Program-made: the position numbers and the translations under genes
NCBI RefSeq assembly: GCF_015689175.1
Contig: NZ_CP065047.1
Coordinates: 4,774,001-4,838,000 of the forward strand
DNA length: 64,000 nt
Source of the DNA: Mycobacterium kubicae
GTDB taxonomy: Bacteria; Actinomycetota; Actinomycetes; Mycobacteriales; Mycobacteriaceae
Direction of reading: 5' to 3'
Part shown: piece after piece, positions 50,718 to 58,902 of the stretch
Position numbering within the stretch: the stretch's first letter is position 1
How the letters are laid out: each line of letters begins with the position of its first letter
The notes under the pieces: generated by a model
What the model saw: the letters and a program-made list of their open reading frames with translations, nothing else
Told to the model about the DNA's origin: nothing
Database searches by the model: none

Positions 50718-51659
50718 TTGTGCGGCCGCCTCTCCCAGCTTCGCATCACGGGTCTTCGCCCGTTGACCGGCGGCGCATCCAGCCTCACCTATATCGCTCA
50801 GGCAGCGGGACAACCGGTGGTGGTCAAGGTGGCCCCTGCCGGGCTCCCGCCCACCGGGCACCGCGATGTGTTGCGCCAGTGCCGCGTCATCAAGGCCCTG
50901 CGACCGACCGCGGTGCCGGTGCCGGAGGTGGTTTGGGAGGACGCCGGACGGCCACCGGAAGAACCACCGCTGTTCGTGATGTCGCTGGTGGTCGGCAGTT
51001 CCTTCGAGCCATTGTTCGACTTCGACTGCGCCGAAAGCAACGACGTTGTGGCCGAGCGGTTTTTGAACGCCGCGGCCGTCATGGCGGCACTGCACCGGAT
51101 CGAGCCGGCCGCCGTCGGGCTGGGCACCGAACCGGTGATCGACACGTACGCGGAGATACAGCGCTGGTGCAAGACGTTGGACACGGTGGACCCGACGCTG
51201 GTGCCGGGCTGGCGACAGGTCGCCACCGCCTTACAGACATCGGTGCCCGCGCCGGCGCCCGCCGCCATCGTCCACGGCGATTTCCGACTGGGCAATCTGT
51301 TGGCCGTCGACGACCGGATCAGCGGGGTGATCGACTGGGAGATCTGGTCAGTGGGCGACCCGCGCGCCGACGTGGGATGGTTCCTCATCAACAGCGACCC
51401 GCAGACCTATCGCCGCGCCACACCGTATACCGGCAAGACGCCCCACCCCGACGAACTGGCCGCCACATACCAAGCCGCAGTCGGGCGTTCGGTACCCGAC
51501 CTGGGCTGGTTCCAGGCATTGGCGTGCTTCAAGTCGGCGGCTACCTGGTCGCTGATCGTCAAGCACAACCGTCGCCGCCGCCGTCCGGATCCCGACTTGG
51601 AAGCAATGTCGGAGGTGTTGGGGCATTTGCTGTCCCGCGCCCGGCTGTTGCTCGGCTAA
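50718..51659 (+). CDS. APH-like phosphotransferase family protein, 313 aa
   Basis: A kinase of the aminoglycoside-phosphotransferase fold. It has the ATP-lysine region VVVKVAP, the catalytic loop IVHGDFRLGNLL and the Mg-binding GVIDWEIWSVGDPRADVGWF, all intact. Members next to acyl-CoA dehydrogenases correspond to the kinase part of ACAD10/ACAD11, which phosphorylates 4-hydroxyacyl-CoA before elimination. TTG at 50718 is the first standard start; an in-frame CTG at 50694 would overlap the SDR stop. Converges on a FadE gene, overlapping by 4 bp. Confidence 0.78.
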   Translation: MCGRLSQLRITGLRPLTGGASSLTYIAQAAGQPVVVKVAPAGLPPTGHRDVLRQCRVIKALRPTAVPVPEVVWEDAGRPPEEPPLFVMSLVVGSSFEPLFDFDCAESNDVVAERFLNAAAVMAALHRIEPAAVGLGTEPVIDTYAEIQRWCKTLDTVDPTLVPGWRQVATALQTSVPAPAPAAIVHGDFRLGNLLAVDDRISGVIDWEIWSVGDPRADVGWFLINSDPQTYRRATPYTGKTPHPDELAATYQAAVGRSVPDLGWFQALACFKSAATWSLIVKHNRRRRRPDPDLEAMSEVLGHLLSRARLLLG

Positions 51660-52951
51660 GCGCGCGGAATACCCGCGAGCTGCGCGGCGTACTTCTGCTC
51701 CGCCGCCTCGCGCTGGCGCAGCAGATGCTCCGAGGGGAACATGTCCGGGGCAGGTTTGCGGTCCTTGAGCAACAGGCGGGCCAACGTGGTCTTGTGGACC
51801 TCCGTCGGCCCGTCGGCCAGACCAAGCACGAACGACTCCACCAGGTGCTGCACAAAGGGCATTTCATGGGTGGTGCCCAGCGAGCCGTGCAGCTGCAGCG
51901 CGCGCGCCGAGACGTCGTGCAAGACCTTCTGCATCATGGCCTTGACTGCCGAGATGTCGGCGCGGACCGCTTTGTAGTCGTTGTGCTGGTCGATCTTCCA
52001 TGCGGTTTGCAGCGTCAGCAGCCGGAATGCTTCGATCTCCATCCACGAGTCGGCAATCATCTCCTGGACCAGTTGCTTGTCACCGAGCAGCTGCCCTTGG
52101 GTGTGCCGGGAGACCGCCCGCTCGCACAGCATGTCGAAGATCCGGCGCACCAGACCGACCGTGCGCATTGCGTGATGGATGCGTCCACCGCCCAGCCTGG
52201 TCTGCGCCACCACGAACGCACCTCCGCGCGGACCGAGCATGTGGTCGGCGGGCACTCGCACGTTCTCGTAGCGCACGTAGCACTCCCGGCCGCCGCCGAG
52301 GGGCTGATAACCCAGCCCGACCTCACGCAGGATGTTGATACCCGGTGTCTCCGCGGGGATGACGAACATCGAATGCCGCTCATACGGCGGCGCTTCGGGG
52401 TCGGTGACGGCCATGACGATCAGGAACGACGCCAGCTGCGCGAAGGACGAGAACCACTTCTCGCCGTTGATGATCCATTCGTCGCCGTCCGGTACGGCGC
52501 TGGTGGTGAACACCTTGGGGTCGGCCCCGCCCTGCGGCTCGGTCATCGAGAAGCAGGACACGATCCGGTTGTCGAGCAGCGGCTCGAGGTAGCGCTTCTT
52601 CAGTTCCGGCGTGCCGTAGTGCGCCAGGATCTCGCTGTTGCCGGAATCGGGTGCCTGCGAACCGAATACGATGGGCGCGCATTCGCTGCGCCCGAGAATT
52701 TCGTTGAGCAACGCCAGCTTCAGCTGGCCGTAACCCGGGCCGCCCAAGTGGCGTCCGAGGTGGGTGGCCCACAGGCCGCGGTCTTTGACGATCCGTTGCA
52801 GCGGCGGGATCAGCGCCTGGCGCACCGGGTCATTGAGATCGTGGGATTCCTTGACCAGTAGGTCCACCGGCTCGCATTCGGAGCGGACGAACTCTTCAAC
52901 CCAGGCCAGTTGCGTCGCCCACTGCGGGTCGGTGGAAAAGTCCCACGCCAC
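51656..52951 (-). CDS. Acyl-CoA dehydrogenase, ACAD10/11-like, 431 aa
   Basis: A FadE of the longer ACAD11-like group: SCFSMTEPQGGADPKVFTTS, WIINGEKWFSSFAQLASFLI and the ending VLGLADGPTEVHKTTLARLL, where GPxEVH is the mark of this subgroup. It lies beside the APH-like kinase on the opposite strand, with ends overlapping by 4 bp, and 31 bp after the EchA gene on its own strand. A 4-hydroxyacyl-CoA processing role together with the kinase is inferred. Confidence 0.85.
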   Translation of the reverse strand: MAWDFSTDPQWATQLAWVEEFVRSECEPVDLLVKESHDLNDPVRQALIPPLQRIVKDRGLWATHLGRHLGGPGYGQLKLALLNEILGRSECAPIVFGSQAPDSGNSEILAHYGTPELKKRYLEPLLDNRIVSCFSMTEPQGGADPKVFTTSAVPDGDEWIINGEKWFSSFAQLASFLIVMAVTDPEAPPYERHSMFVIPAETPGINILREVGLGYQPLGGGRECYVRYENVRVPADHMLGPRGGAFVVAQTRLGGGRIHHAMRTVGLVRRIFDMLCERAVSRHTQGQLLGDKQLVQEMIADSWMEIEAFRLLTLQTAWKIDQHNDYKAVRADISAVKAMMQKVLHDVSARALQLHGSLGTTHEMPFVQHLVESFVLGLADGPTEVHKTTLARLLLKDRKPAPDMFPSEHLLRQREAAEQKYAAQLAGIPRA

Positions 52952-52982
52952 GGTCGATCCTTCCTCTGGGGCGCTCAGCCTG

Positions 52983-53759
52983 TTATGACGACCACTTCTG
53001 GCGCCGCGCCGCGGCCTCCTCGGTCGCGTGACTGATCACCTGGTTGCGGTTTTCCAATTCCAGTGCCGCAGCCAGCCCGGCGGCGTCGGTGTTGACCTGC
53101 ACCGCCCGCTTGGTCAGCTGCACCCCCAGCGGCGCCAAATCGGCTATGGCGCCCGCTAATTCCAGCGCCCGGTCGAGCAGTTGCTCGGGTTCGAGCAGCT
53201 GGCTTACCAGGCCACGGCGGTCCGCCTCCTCGGCCGCGACGGTGCGCCCGGTGAGCATCCAGTCCGCCGCAACGCTGGTGCCGACGATGCGCGGCAGGTG
53301 ATAGCTCATGCCCATTTCGGCGCCGGAAAGCCCCAGCAGAATGGCGGCGTTCCCGAACGTCGCTGCAGTCGAGCAAATGCGGATATCCGCGGCCAGGCAT
53401 AACGCCAATCCGGCACCGACACACGGCCCGTTGACCGCCGCGATCACCGGCTGCGGCAGATTCCGGATGGCTTGCGGTATCGACGCCATCGCCTCTTGAA
53501 AGCGCATCCGGTCGATGGCGGGGTCGGTCGCCTCCAACATGCCGGCTCCGAAGTCCCGCACGTCGATGCCGGAACAGAACCCGCGCCCGGTGCCGGTCAG
53601 GACGACAGCGTGGACGGACACATCGGTGGCCAGAGCCGCCAGCAAATCCTTGAACTCCGCCACCATCGCGTGGTTGATGGCGTTCAACCGCTCAGGACGA
53701 TTGAGCCGGACCACAGCTATGCCGGGGCGCGGCTTCTGGTGAACCAACGTCTCCGTCAT
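52983..53759 (-). CDS. Enoyl-CoA hydratase/isomerase family protein, 258 aa
   Basis: A crotonase with GFCSGIDVRDFGAGM and AVNGPCVGAGLALCLAADIR, but the usual Glu after the GGG run is replaced (VGAGLALC) and the second glutamate region reads LGLSGAEMGMSYHLPRIVG. It therefore may not be a classic hydratase; retro-Claisen or isomerase activity is possible. Operator site 7 lies 25 bp before the ATG. It leads the EchA-FadE unit (53759 to 51656). Confidence 0.82.
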   Translation of the reverse strand: MTETLVHQKPRPGIAVVRLNRPERLNAINHAMVAEFKDLLAALATDVSVHAVVLTGTGRGFCSGIDVRDFGAGMLEATDPAIDRMRFQEAMASIPQAIRNLPQPVIAAVNGPCVGAGLALCLAADIRICSTAATFGNAAILLGLSGAEMGMSYHLPRIVGTSVAADWMLTGRTVAAEEADRRGLVSQLLEPEQLLDRALELAGAIADLAPLGVQLTKRAVQVNTDAAGLAAALELENRNQVISHATEEAAARRQKWSS

Positions 53760-53784
53760 TTTCTGTATGTCCCTACCCGAAGGT

Positions 53785-53799
53785 GATAACGTGATTCTC
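53785..53799. promoter_or_regulatory. Operator GATAACGTGATTCTC (site 7)
   Basis: Two mismatches to the palindrome; the ATTCTC arm is perfect. It lies between divergent EchA and DUF35-thiolase genes, 25 and 57 bp from their starts. Confidence 0.52.
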
Positions 53800-53856
53800 T
53801 GAATCGCATAATGAGCCTACCAACTCGCAGTTGAGGCCAGATTGCGCGGAGGTGAC

Positions 53857-55512
53857 GTGTCAGCAGCCCCTGGACGCCCGCTGCCCCTGATCACCAGTGA
53901 CAACGAGTTCTTCTGGACTTCGGGCGCCGACGGCCGGTTGCGGTTCCAGGAATGCCAGGACTGTCAGGCACTGATCCACCCGCCAGCGCCGGTGTGCCGG
54001 TACTGCCGCTCCCGCGACATCGGCGTGCGGGCGGTGTCCGGATCGGCGACCCTGACCGGGTTCACCGTCAACCATCGCTTCAGCCTGCCCGGGATGCCCG
54101 CGCCGTATGTCATCGCACAGGTGGCCATCGTCGAGGATCCACGGATCCGGTTGACGACGAACATCGTCGAGTGCGAGCCGGACGAGCTGGAAATCGGCCA
54201 ACCCGTCGAAGTCGCGTTCGAGCACGTCGACGATGTGTGGTTACCGCTCTTTCGCCCCGCCGCCGACACTGCGCCTGCGCCCCTGCCGGTCGATGAGATT
54301 TCACCGGAGCGCTTCGGCGAGTACGTCCGGCCCATGCTTACCACCGACAAATTCGAAGACAAGGTGGCGCTGACCGGCATCGGCATGTCGCCGATCGGGC
54401 GGCGGTTGATGCAACCGCCGCTGTCGTTGACGGTGCAAGCGTGCGAGGCGGCAATCGCCGACGCGGGGCTGACATTCGACGATATCGACGGCTTGTCCAC
54501 CTATCCCGGCGGCGGCAATCTCGGCGGATTCGGCGAGGGCGGCGTCACCGCGCTGGAGGCAGCGTTGGGCATTCGGCCGACGTGGCACAACGGTGGCATG
54601 GAAACGTTCGGCCCCGGCGGCTCAGTCATCGCGGCCATGCTCGCTGTCGCCGGCGGTTTGGCGCGCCACGTGCTGTGCTTCCGCACGCTGTGGGAAGCCA
54701 CCTACAACGAGCTGATGAAACAGGGCAAGATCAGCGCCTCCATGGGCCGCACCGCCAGTTGGCAGTTTCCGTTCGGCGCCACGTCGGCCGCCCACACGCT
54801 GGCGATCAACGCCCAGCGCCACTTTCACCGCTACGGAACCACCAAGGAGACGCTCGGCTGGATCGCCCTCAACCAGCGAGCCAACGCCGAACTGAACCCC
54901 ACCGCCGTCTACCGGTCCCCGATGACCATGGCGGATTACCTGGATGCCCGGCCGATCACCACACCCTTCGGCCTCTACGACTGCGACGTGCCGTGCGACG
55001 GCGCTATCGCCGTCGTCGTCTCCGCCGTGGACGCCGCCCGTGACCTGGCCAAGCCGCCCGTGCTGGTGGAGGCGGTCGGAACGCAGATCATCGAGCGGAT
55101 CGACTGGGACCAAAGCACTTTGACGCACGAACCGCAGGTGCTGGGGCAGGCCGCACACGTGTGGACGCGAACCTCATTGCGTCCCACTGATGTCGACGTC
55201 GCCGAACTCTATGACGGGTTCACCATGAACTGCCTGTCGTGGATCGAGGCGCTGGGATTCTGCGGCATCGGCGAGGCCAAAGAATTCCTGGACGGCGGCA
55301 AGAACATCGCCCGCGACGGCCAATTGCCGCTCAACACCCATGGCGGTCAGCTCTCCCACGGCCGCACCCACGGCATGGGTCTTCTGCATGAGGCCATCAC
55401 GCAACTGCGTGGTGAGGCCGGTGCGCGCCAAGTCGCCGATGCCCGGGTGGGTGTGGTCAGTAGCGGCGGGCTGACGCCCAGTGGTGTGCTCCTGTTGCGG
55501 GCCGACGCATGA
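53857..55512 (+). CDS. DUF35 OB-fold / Ltp2-type thiolase-like fusion protein, 551 aa
   Basis: Two modules that are usually separate are fused. Residues 1-150: a DUF35 domain with a zinc ribbon (Cys33-x2-Cys36, Cys47-x2-Cys50) and an OB fold. Residues about 175-551: a lipid-transfer (SCP2-type) thiolase-like domain with IGMSPIGRRLMQPPLSLTVQ, VAELYDGFTMNCLSWIEALG and LSHGRTHGMGLLHEAI. In cholesterol degradation the Ltp2 thiolase and a ChsH2 DUF35 domain form the aldolase that removes the C17 side chain, so a retro-aldol step is inferred. GTG at 53857 has a GGAGG site. Confidence 0.82.
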   Translation: MSAAPGRPLPLITSDNEFFWTSGADGRLRFQECQDCQALIHPPAPVCRYCRSRDIGVRAVSGSATLTGFTVNHRFSLPGMPAPYVIAQVAIVEDPRIRLTTNIVECEPDELEIGQPVEVAFEHVDDVWLPLFRPAADTAPAPLPVDEISPERFGEYVRPMLTTDKFEDKVALTGIGMSPIGRRLMQPPLSLTVQACEAAIADAGLTFDDIDGLSTYPGGGNLGGFGEGGVTALEAALGIRPTWHNGGMETFGPGGSVIAAMLAVAGGLARHVLCFRTLWEATYNELMKQGKISASMGRTASWQFPFGATSAAHTLAINAQRHFHRYGTTKETLGWIALNQRANAELNPTAVYRSPMTMADYLDARPITTPFGLYDCDVPCDGAIAVVVSAVDAARDLAKPPVLVEAVGTQIIERIDWDQSTLTHEPQVLGQAAHVWTRTSLRPTDVDVAELYDGFTMNCLSWIEALGFCGIGEAKEFLDGGKNIARDGQLPLNTHGGQLSHGRTHGMGLLHEAITQLRGEAGARQVADARVGVVSSGGLTPSGVLLLRADA

Positions 55513-56396
55513 GTGCGCCGGCCGTGCGCCCGCGGGTGGTGATCGTCGACGGCGTGCCGATGTCGGGCCTGATCGCCGAGGCCGAACAACCCCGAGCGGT
55601 GATCGTCGCTTTGCATGGCGGCGGCACCATGTCGAACTATTTCGACTGTCCGGGCCACCCGGAGTTGTCGTTGCTGCGGTTGGGCGCGTCGTCGAAATTC
55701 ACCGTCGTCGCCCTCGACCGGCCCGGCCACGGCAGTTCGGCGGCATACGCAGCGGCGATGGACCATCCAGAGCAACGCGTCGAGTTGGCCTTCGGCGCGG
55801 TGAACCGCATCCTGGATCAGCGTCCGCGCGGGGCGGGACTGTTCCTGCTGGGTCATTCCGGCGGCTGCGAGCTGGCACTGCGCATGGCGACCAGCCCGCA
55901 CGCCGTCGACCTGCTCGGGCTCGAATTGGGCGGGACGGGTCGGCGTTATCACCCGGCCGCCAAAGAAGTCATGAATGCCGCCAGCCGGATGGATCGCCCG
56001 CCCGGGGTGCGCGAATTGCTGTGGGAGCCAATGCACCTCTATCCGCCAGACGTGGTGCGCGGGCTCACCCGGGCTCCGGGCGCCCCGCCGTATGAACGCG
56101 CTATGGCGCTGAACTGGCCGCATCAGGACTTCCCGTCGCTCGCGCCGGCGGTACGGGTACCGGTGCGGTTCACCGTGGGTGAGCACGATCAGGTGTTTCG
56201 CGCGGACCCCACGGCGCTGACCGAGATCGCCGAAATGTTCACCGCCGCAGCGAGCTTCACCAGCAACCTGCAACCCGATGCGGGGCATAACCTCAGCCTG
56301 GGCCACAGCGCCGCCGACTACCACCGCAAGGTCTGTGCTTTCGCCGACACCTGCGCCACGGGTCGTTCCGCGGCTGACGATCGCGAGGCGGGTTGA
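55509..56396 (+). CDS. Alpha/beta hydrolase, 295 aa
   Basis: Markers are VALHGGGTMSNYFD (oxyanion), LDRPGHGSSAAYAAAM, the nucleophile elbow LLGHSGGCELALRM and a C-terminal DAGHNLSLGHSAADYH, giving Ser, an acid from VGEHDQV and His. The ATG overlaps the stop of the fusion protein (ATGA), and the stop overlaps the next ATG by one base, so all three are translated together. The likely substrate is an ester, lactone or thioester made by the aldolase step. Confidence 0.84.
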   Translation: MSAPAVRPRVVIVDGVPMSGLIAEAEQPRAVIVALHGGGTMSNYFDCPGHPELSLLRLGASSKFTVVALDRPGHGSSAAYAAAMDHPEQRVELAFGAVNRILDQRPRGAGLFLLGHSGGCELALRMATSPHAVDLLGLELGGTGRRYHPAAKEVMNAASRMDRPPGVRELLWEPMHLYPPDVVRGLTRAPGAPPYERAMALNWPHQDFPSLAPAVRVPVRFTVGEHDQVFRADPTALTEIAEMFTAAASFTSNLQPDAGHNLSLGHSAADYHRKVCAFADTCATGRSAADDREAG

Positions 56397-57211
56397 TGCG
56401 CGTCGGATTCATCGGGCTGGGCAGCCAAGGCGCGCCCATGGCGCGACGCATCGTCGACGCCGGCTACCCCACGACGCTGTGGGCGCGCCGGCCGGCAACG
56501 CTTGAGCCCTTCACCGCCACCGATGCGATCCTCGCCGACTCGCCGGCCGACCTCGCCGCCGCCAGCGACCTGGTCTGCCTGTGCGTGGTCGGTGACTCCG
56601 ATGTGGACGAAGTCACCGCCGGGCCGCAGGGAGTACTGGCGGGAATCAAACGGGGCGGCGTCATCGCGGTACACAGCACCGTCCACCCCCGTACCTGCCG
56701 GGAGCTCGCGAACAAGGCCGCGGCTGTGGATGTTTCGGTGCTCGATGCACCGGTGAGCGGCGGCGGCCCGGCCGCTGCCGAAGGCCGACTACTCGTCATG
56801 GTGGGCGGTGACGCGCAGGTCGTTTCCTGCTGCCGTCCCGTCTTCGAAACCTTTGCGGACTCGGTGGTGCACTTGGGCGAGCTGGGTTCGGGGCTGACCA
56901 CCAAACTGCTCAACAATCTGCTGTTCACCGCCAACCTGGGCACCGCTGCCAGCACACTCTCGCTGGCCGATGCGCTCGGAGTGGCGCCCGACGGGCTCGG
57001 CGAAGTCGTGTCCCGCAGCAGCGGCAACAGCTTCGCCCTCAACGCGATTCGCGGGATCGGCGGCCTGGACCGGTTGGCCGGACATGCCGGTGCGCTGCTG
57101 CGCAAAGACCTTCGCCTGCTCGTCGATCTCGCAGACGACGCCGCAGTCCAAGCCGGTGCGGTGCTCGATGCGGCCGACGCCGCGCTCGCCTTCATGGGAC
57201 ATAGCCGATGA
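56396..57211 (+). CDS. 3-Hydroxyisobutyrate dehydrogenase-like beta-hydroxyacid dehydrogenase, 271 aa
   Basis: Rossmann motif VGFIGLGSQGAPMARR, the substrate loop DAPVSGGGPAAAEGRLLVMV and the catalytic lysine in GSGLTTKLLNNLLF, all standard for NAD-dependent beta-hydroxyacid dehydrogenases. ATG at 56396 is used; a TTG at 56393 adds one residue. M. tuberculosis Rv0770 is a comparable gene near P450 and AldA genes. It could oxidise a 3-hydroxy acid arising from side-chain cleavage. Confidence 0.85.
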   Translation: MRVGFIGLGSQGAPMARRIVDAGYPTTLWARRPATLEPFTATDAILADSPADLAAASDLVCLCVVGDSDVDEVTAGPQGVLAGIKRGGVIAVHSTVHPRTCRELANKAAAVDVSVLDAPVSGGGPAAAEGRLLVMVGGDAQVVSCCRPVFETFADSVVHLGELGSGLTTKLLNNLLFTANLGTAASTLSLADALGVAPDGLGEVVSRSSGNSFALNAIRGIGGLDRLAGHAGALLRKDLRLLVDLADDAAVQAGAVLDAADAALAFMGHSR

Positions 57212-57314
57212 AGCTCTGTTCGATGCGTCATGAAGCAGCTACCGTTACCCCAACAGTCAGCCTTTCCGTTATGGCCGGCTCCAGGCTTTCGCCCGTCGTC
57301 GAGGAGGATGCTCA

Positions 57315-58520
57315 ATGACCGAAACGAAGGTGGTCTTCGACCCGTTTTCGCAAGATTTCTTCAACGGTGCGTGGGACACCTATCGGCGCATGCAGGAGGA
57401 GACGCCGGTCTATTACAGCGAGGAGTACGACTTCTACGCGCTGACCCGCCATGCGGATGTCGCTGCTGGGCTGAAGAACTTCGAGACTTATTCTTCGGCG
57501 TTCGGCATCGATCTGTCGATGGTGCGAACGGGTAAGCCGCCCGAACAACGCGCGATCATCTTCATGGACCCGCCAGACCATCGCCACATGCGCAGCCTGC
57601 TGAACAAGGTCTTCACGCCCCGGGCCATCCAGTCCCAGCGGGAGATGGTCATCGAGAAGATCGAAAAGTACCTCAGCAAGGTCGATCCGGACCGGTTCGA
57701 CGTGGTGCAGGAATTCTCTGCGCCGTTCCCGGTCGAAGTGATCACCACCATGCTCGGGGTTCCCGAAGAGCATGCGCAGCAGGTGCGCATATGGATCGAC
57801 GAGTCACTGCACCGCGAACCCGGTCAGGTCGAGGTGGGCGAAAAAGGCATGCAAGCCAACATCGCCACCGGAATGTTCTACTACGAACTGCTGCAGCAGC
57901 GCCGCGCCGAGCCGCGCAACGATTTGTTCACCAAACTGATCGAGGCCGAAATCGAACGCGAGGACGGCCAGACGACCAAGCTGGACGACATCGAAATCGC
58001 CGGATTCGCAACCTTATTGGGCGGCGCCGGTGCGGAGACGGTGACCAAGCTCATCGGCAACGCGCCGGTGGTGTTCGCGCGCTTCCCCGAGCAGTGGCAA
58101 AAGCTGCTCGACGACCGCAGCAAGATCCCGGCGGCCGTCGAAGAGCTCCTGCGCTACGAGGCGCCGTCCCAGTATCAGGTCAGGTGTTCGACGAAAGACG
58201 TGGAACTGCACGGCGTTACGATTCCGGCCGGTAAGCCGGTGTTCCTCATCAACGGCGCCGCCAACCGGGATCCCGCCGCCTGGACCGATCCCGACGAATT
58301 CAACATCGACCGCGATCGGCATGAAGCGCTGAACCTGAGCTTCGGCTACGGGATCCACAGCTGCCTGGGCGCCGCGCTGGCCCGCATGGAAAGCGTGCTC
58401 GCGCTGGAGAAGCTGCTCGACTTCATGCCGCGCTACGAGGTGGACTGGGCGGGCTGCAACCGCGTCCAGATGCAAAACGTCGCGGGGTGGAAGAACGTAC
58501 CGGTGCGGGTGCTGCGATGA
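57315..58520 (+). CDS. Cytochrome P450, 401 aa
   Basis: P450 with the I-helix motif GGAGAETVTK, in which the second threonine of AGxETT is replaced by valine; the ExxR lies in VEELLRYEAPS and heme Cys350 in LSFGYGIHSCLGAALARME. The ATG at 57315 follows a GAGGATG region. The ferredoxin downstream is coupled by an ATGA overlap. It is shorter and clearly of a different family from the P450s at 14602 and 58899. A lipid or polycycle hydroxylase is inferred. Confidence 0.87.
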   Translation: MTETKVVFDPFSQDFFNGAWDTYRRMQEETPVYYSEEYDFYALTRHADVAAGLKNFETYSSAFGIDLSMVRTGKPPEQRAIIFMDPPDHRHMRSLLNKVFTPRAIQSQREMVIEKIEKYLSKVDPDRFDVVQEFSAPFPVEVITTMLGVPEEHAQQVRIWIDESLHREPGQVEVGEKGMQANIATGMFYYELLQQRRAEPRNDLFTKLIEAEIEREDGQTTKLDDIEIAGFATLLGGAGAETVTKLIGNAPVVFARFPEQWQKLLDDRSKIPAAVEELLRYEAPSQYQVRCSTKDVELHGVTIPAGKPVFLINGAANRDPAAWTDPDEFNIDRDRHEALNLSFGYGIHSCLGAALARMESVLALEKLLDFMPRYEVDWAGCNRVQMQNVAGWKNVPVRVLR

Positions 58521-58708
58521 AAGTGCACGTGGATTGGGACCTGTGCGAAAGCAACGGCGTGTGTATGGGCATCGCCCCGGAGGTGTTCGAACTCGGGGAT
58601 GACGACATGCTGACCGTCTTACAGCCCGACGTCGCGCCGGAGAACGAGGAGCTGGTGCGCGATGCGGTGCGTCAATGTCCCCGGCAGGCCATTTCGATCA
58701 CCGAGTAG
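58517..58708 (+). CDS. 3Fe-4S-type ferredoxin, CxxNxxC variant
   Basis: A 63-aa ferredoxin with Cys10-ESN-GV-Cys16 and Cys54-Pro. The cluster position usually filled by a fourth cysteine carries Asn. The start ATG overlaps the P450 stop (ATGA), so it is the dedicated redox partner of that P450. An acidic patch (FELGDDDMLTVLQPDVAPEN) may bind it. It converges on another ferredoxin gene, 5 bp away. Confidence 0.87.
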   Translation: MKVHVDWDLCESNGVCMGIAPEVFELGDDDMLTVLQPDVAPENEELVRDAVRQCPRQAISITE

Positions 58709-58713
58709 CCCGG

Positions 58714-58902
58714 TCAGCCCTCCCGGATCGCCTGCTCGGGACAGCATTCGATGGCTTCCCGCGCCGCAGCCTCGTACTCGGTGGGCACATCGGCCCTGAC
58801 CGCTTCGGCGTAGCCGTCGTCGGTCAGGGTGAAGACCTCCGGGCACAACGTCAGGCACATGCCATGACCGCGGCAGCACTGGTCATCGACCCAGACCCTC
58901 AT
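58714..58902 (-). CDS. 3Fe-4S-type ferredoxin, CxxHxxC variant
   Basis: A 62-aa ferredoxin starting MRVWVDDQCCRGHGMCLTLC, with ligands Cys10, Cys16 and Cys54-Pro and His in the variable place; Cys9, Cys20 and Cys53 are extra. The ATG overlaps the stop of the P450 (58899-60173) as ATGA, so it is its partner. Thus two complete P450-ferredoxin pairs converge tail to tail here. Confidence 0.87.
   Translation of the reverse strand: MRVWVDDQCCRGHGMCLTLCPEVFTLTDDGYAEAVRADVPTEYEAAAREAIECCPEQAIREG

Noticed and set aside
50720..52861. Very long plus-strand open frame (713 codons)
   Set aside because: It runs in another frame across the APH gene and antisense to the FadE gene; its product is Arg-rich low-quality sequence, as usual for high-G+C shadows.
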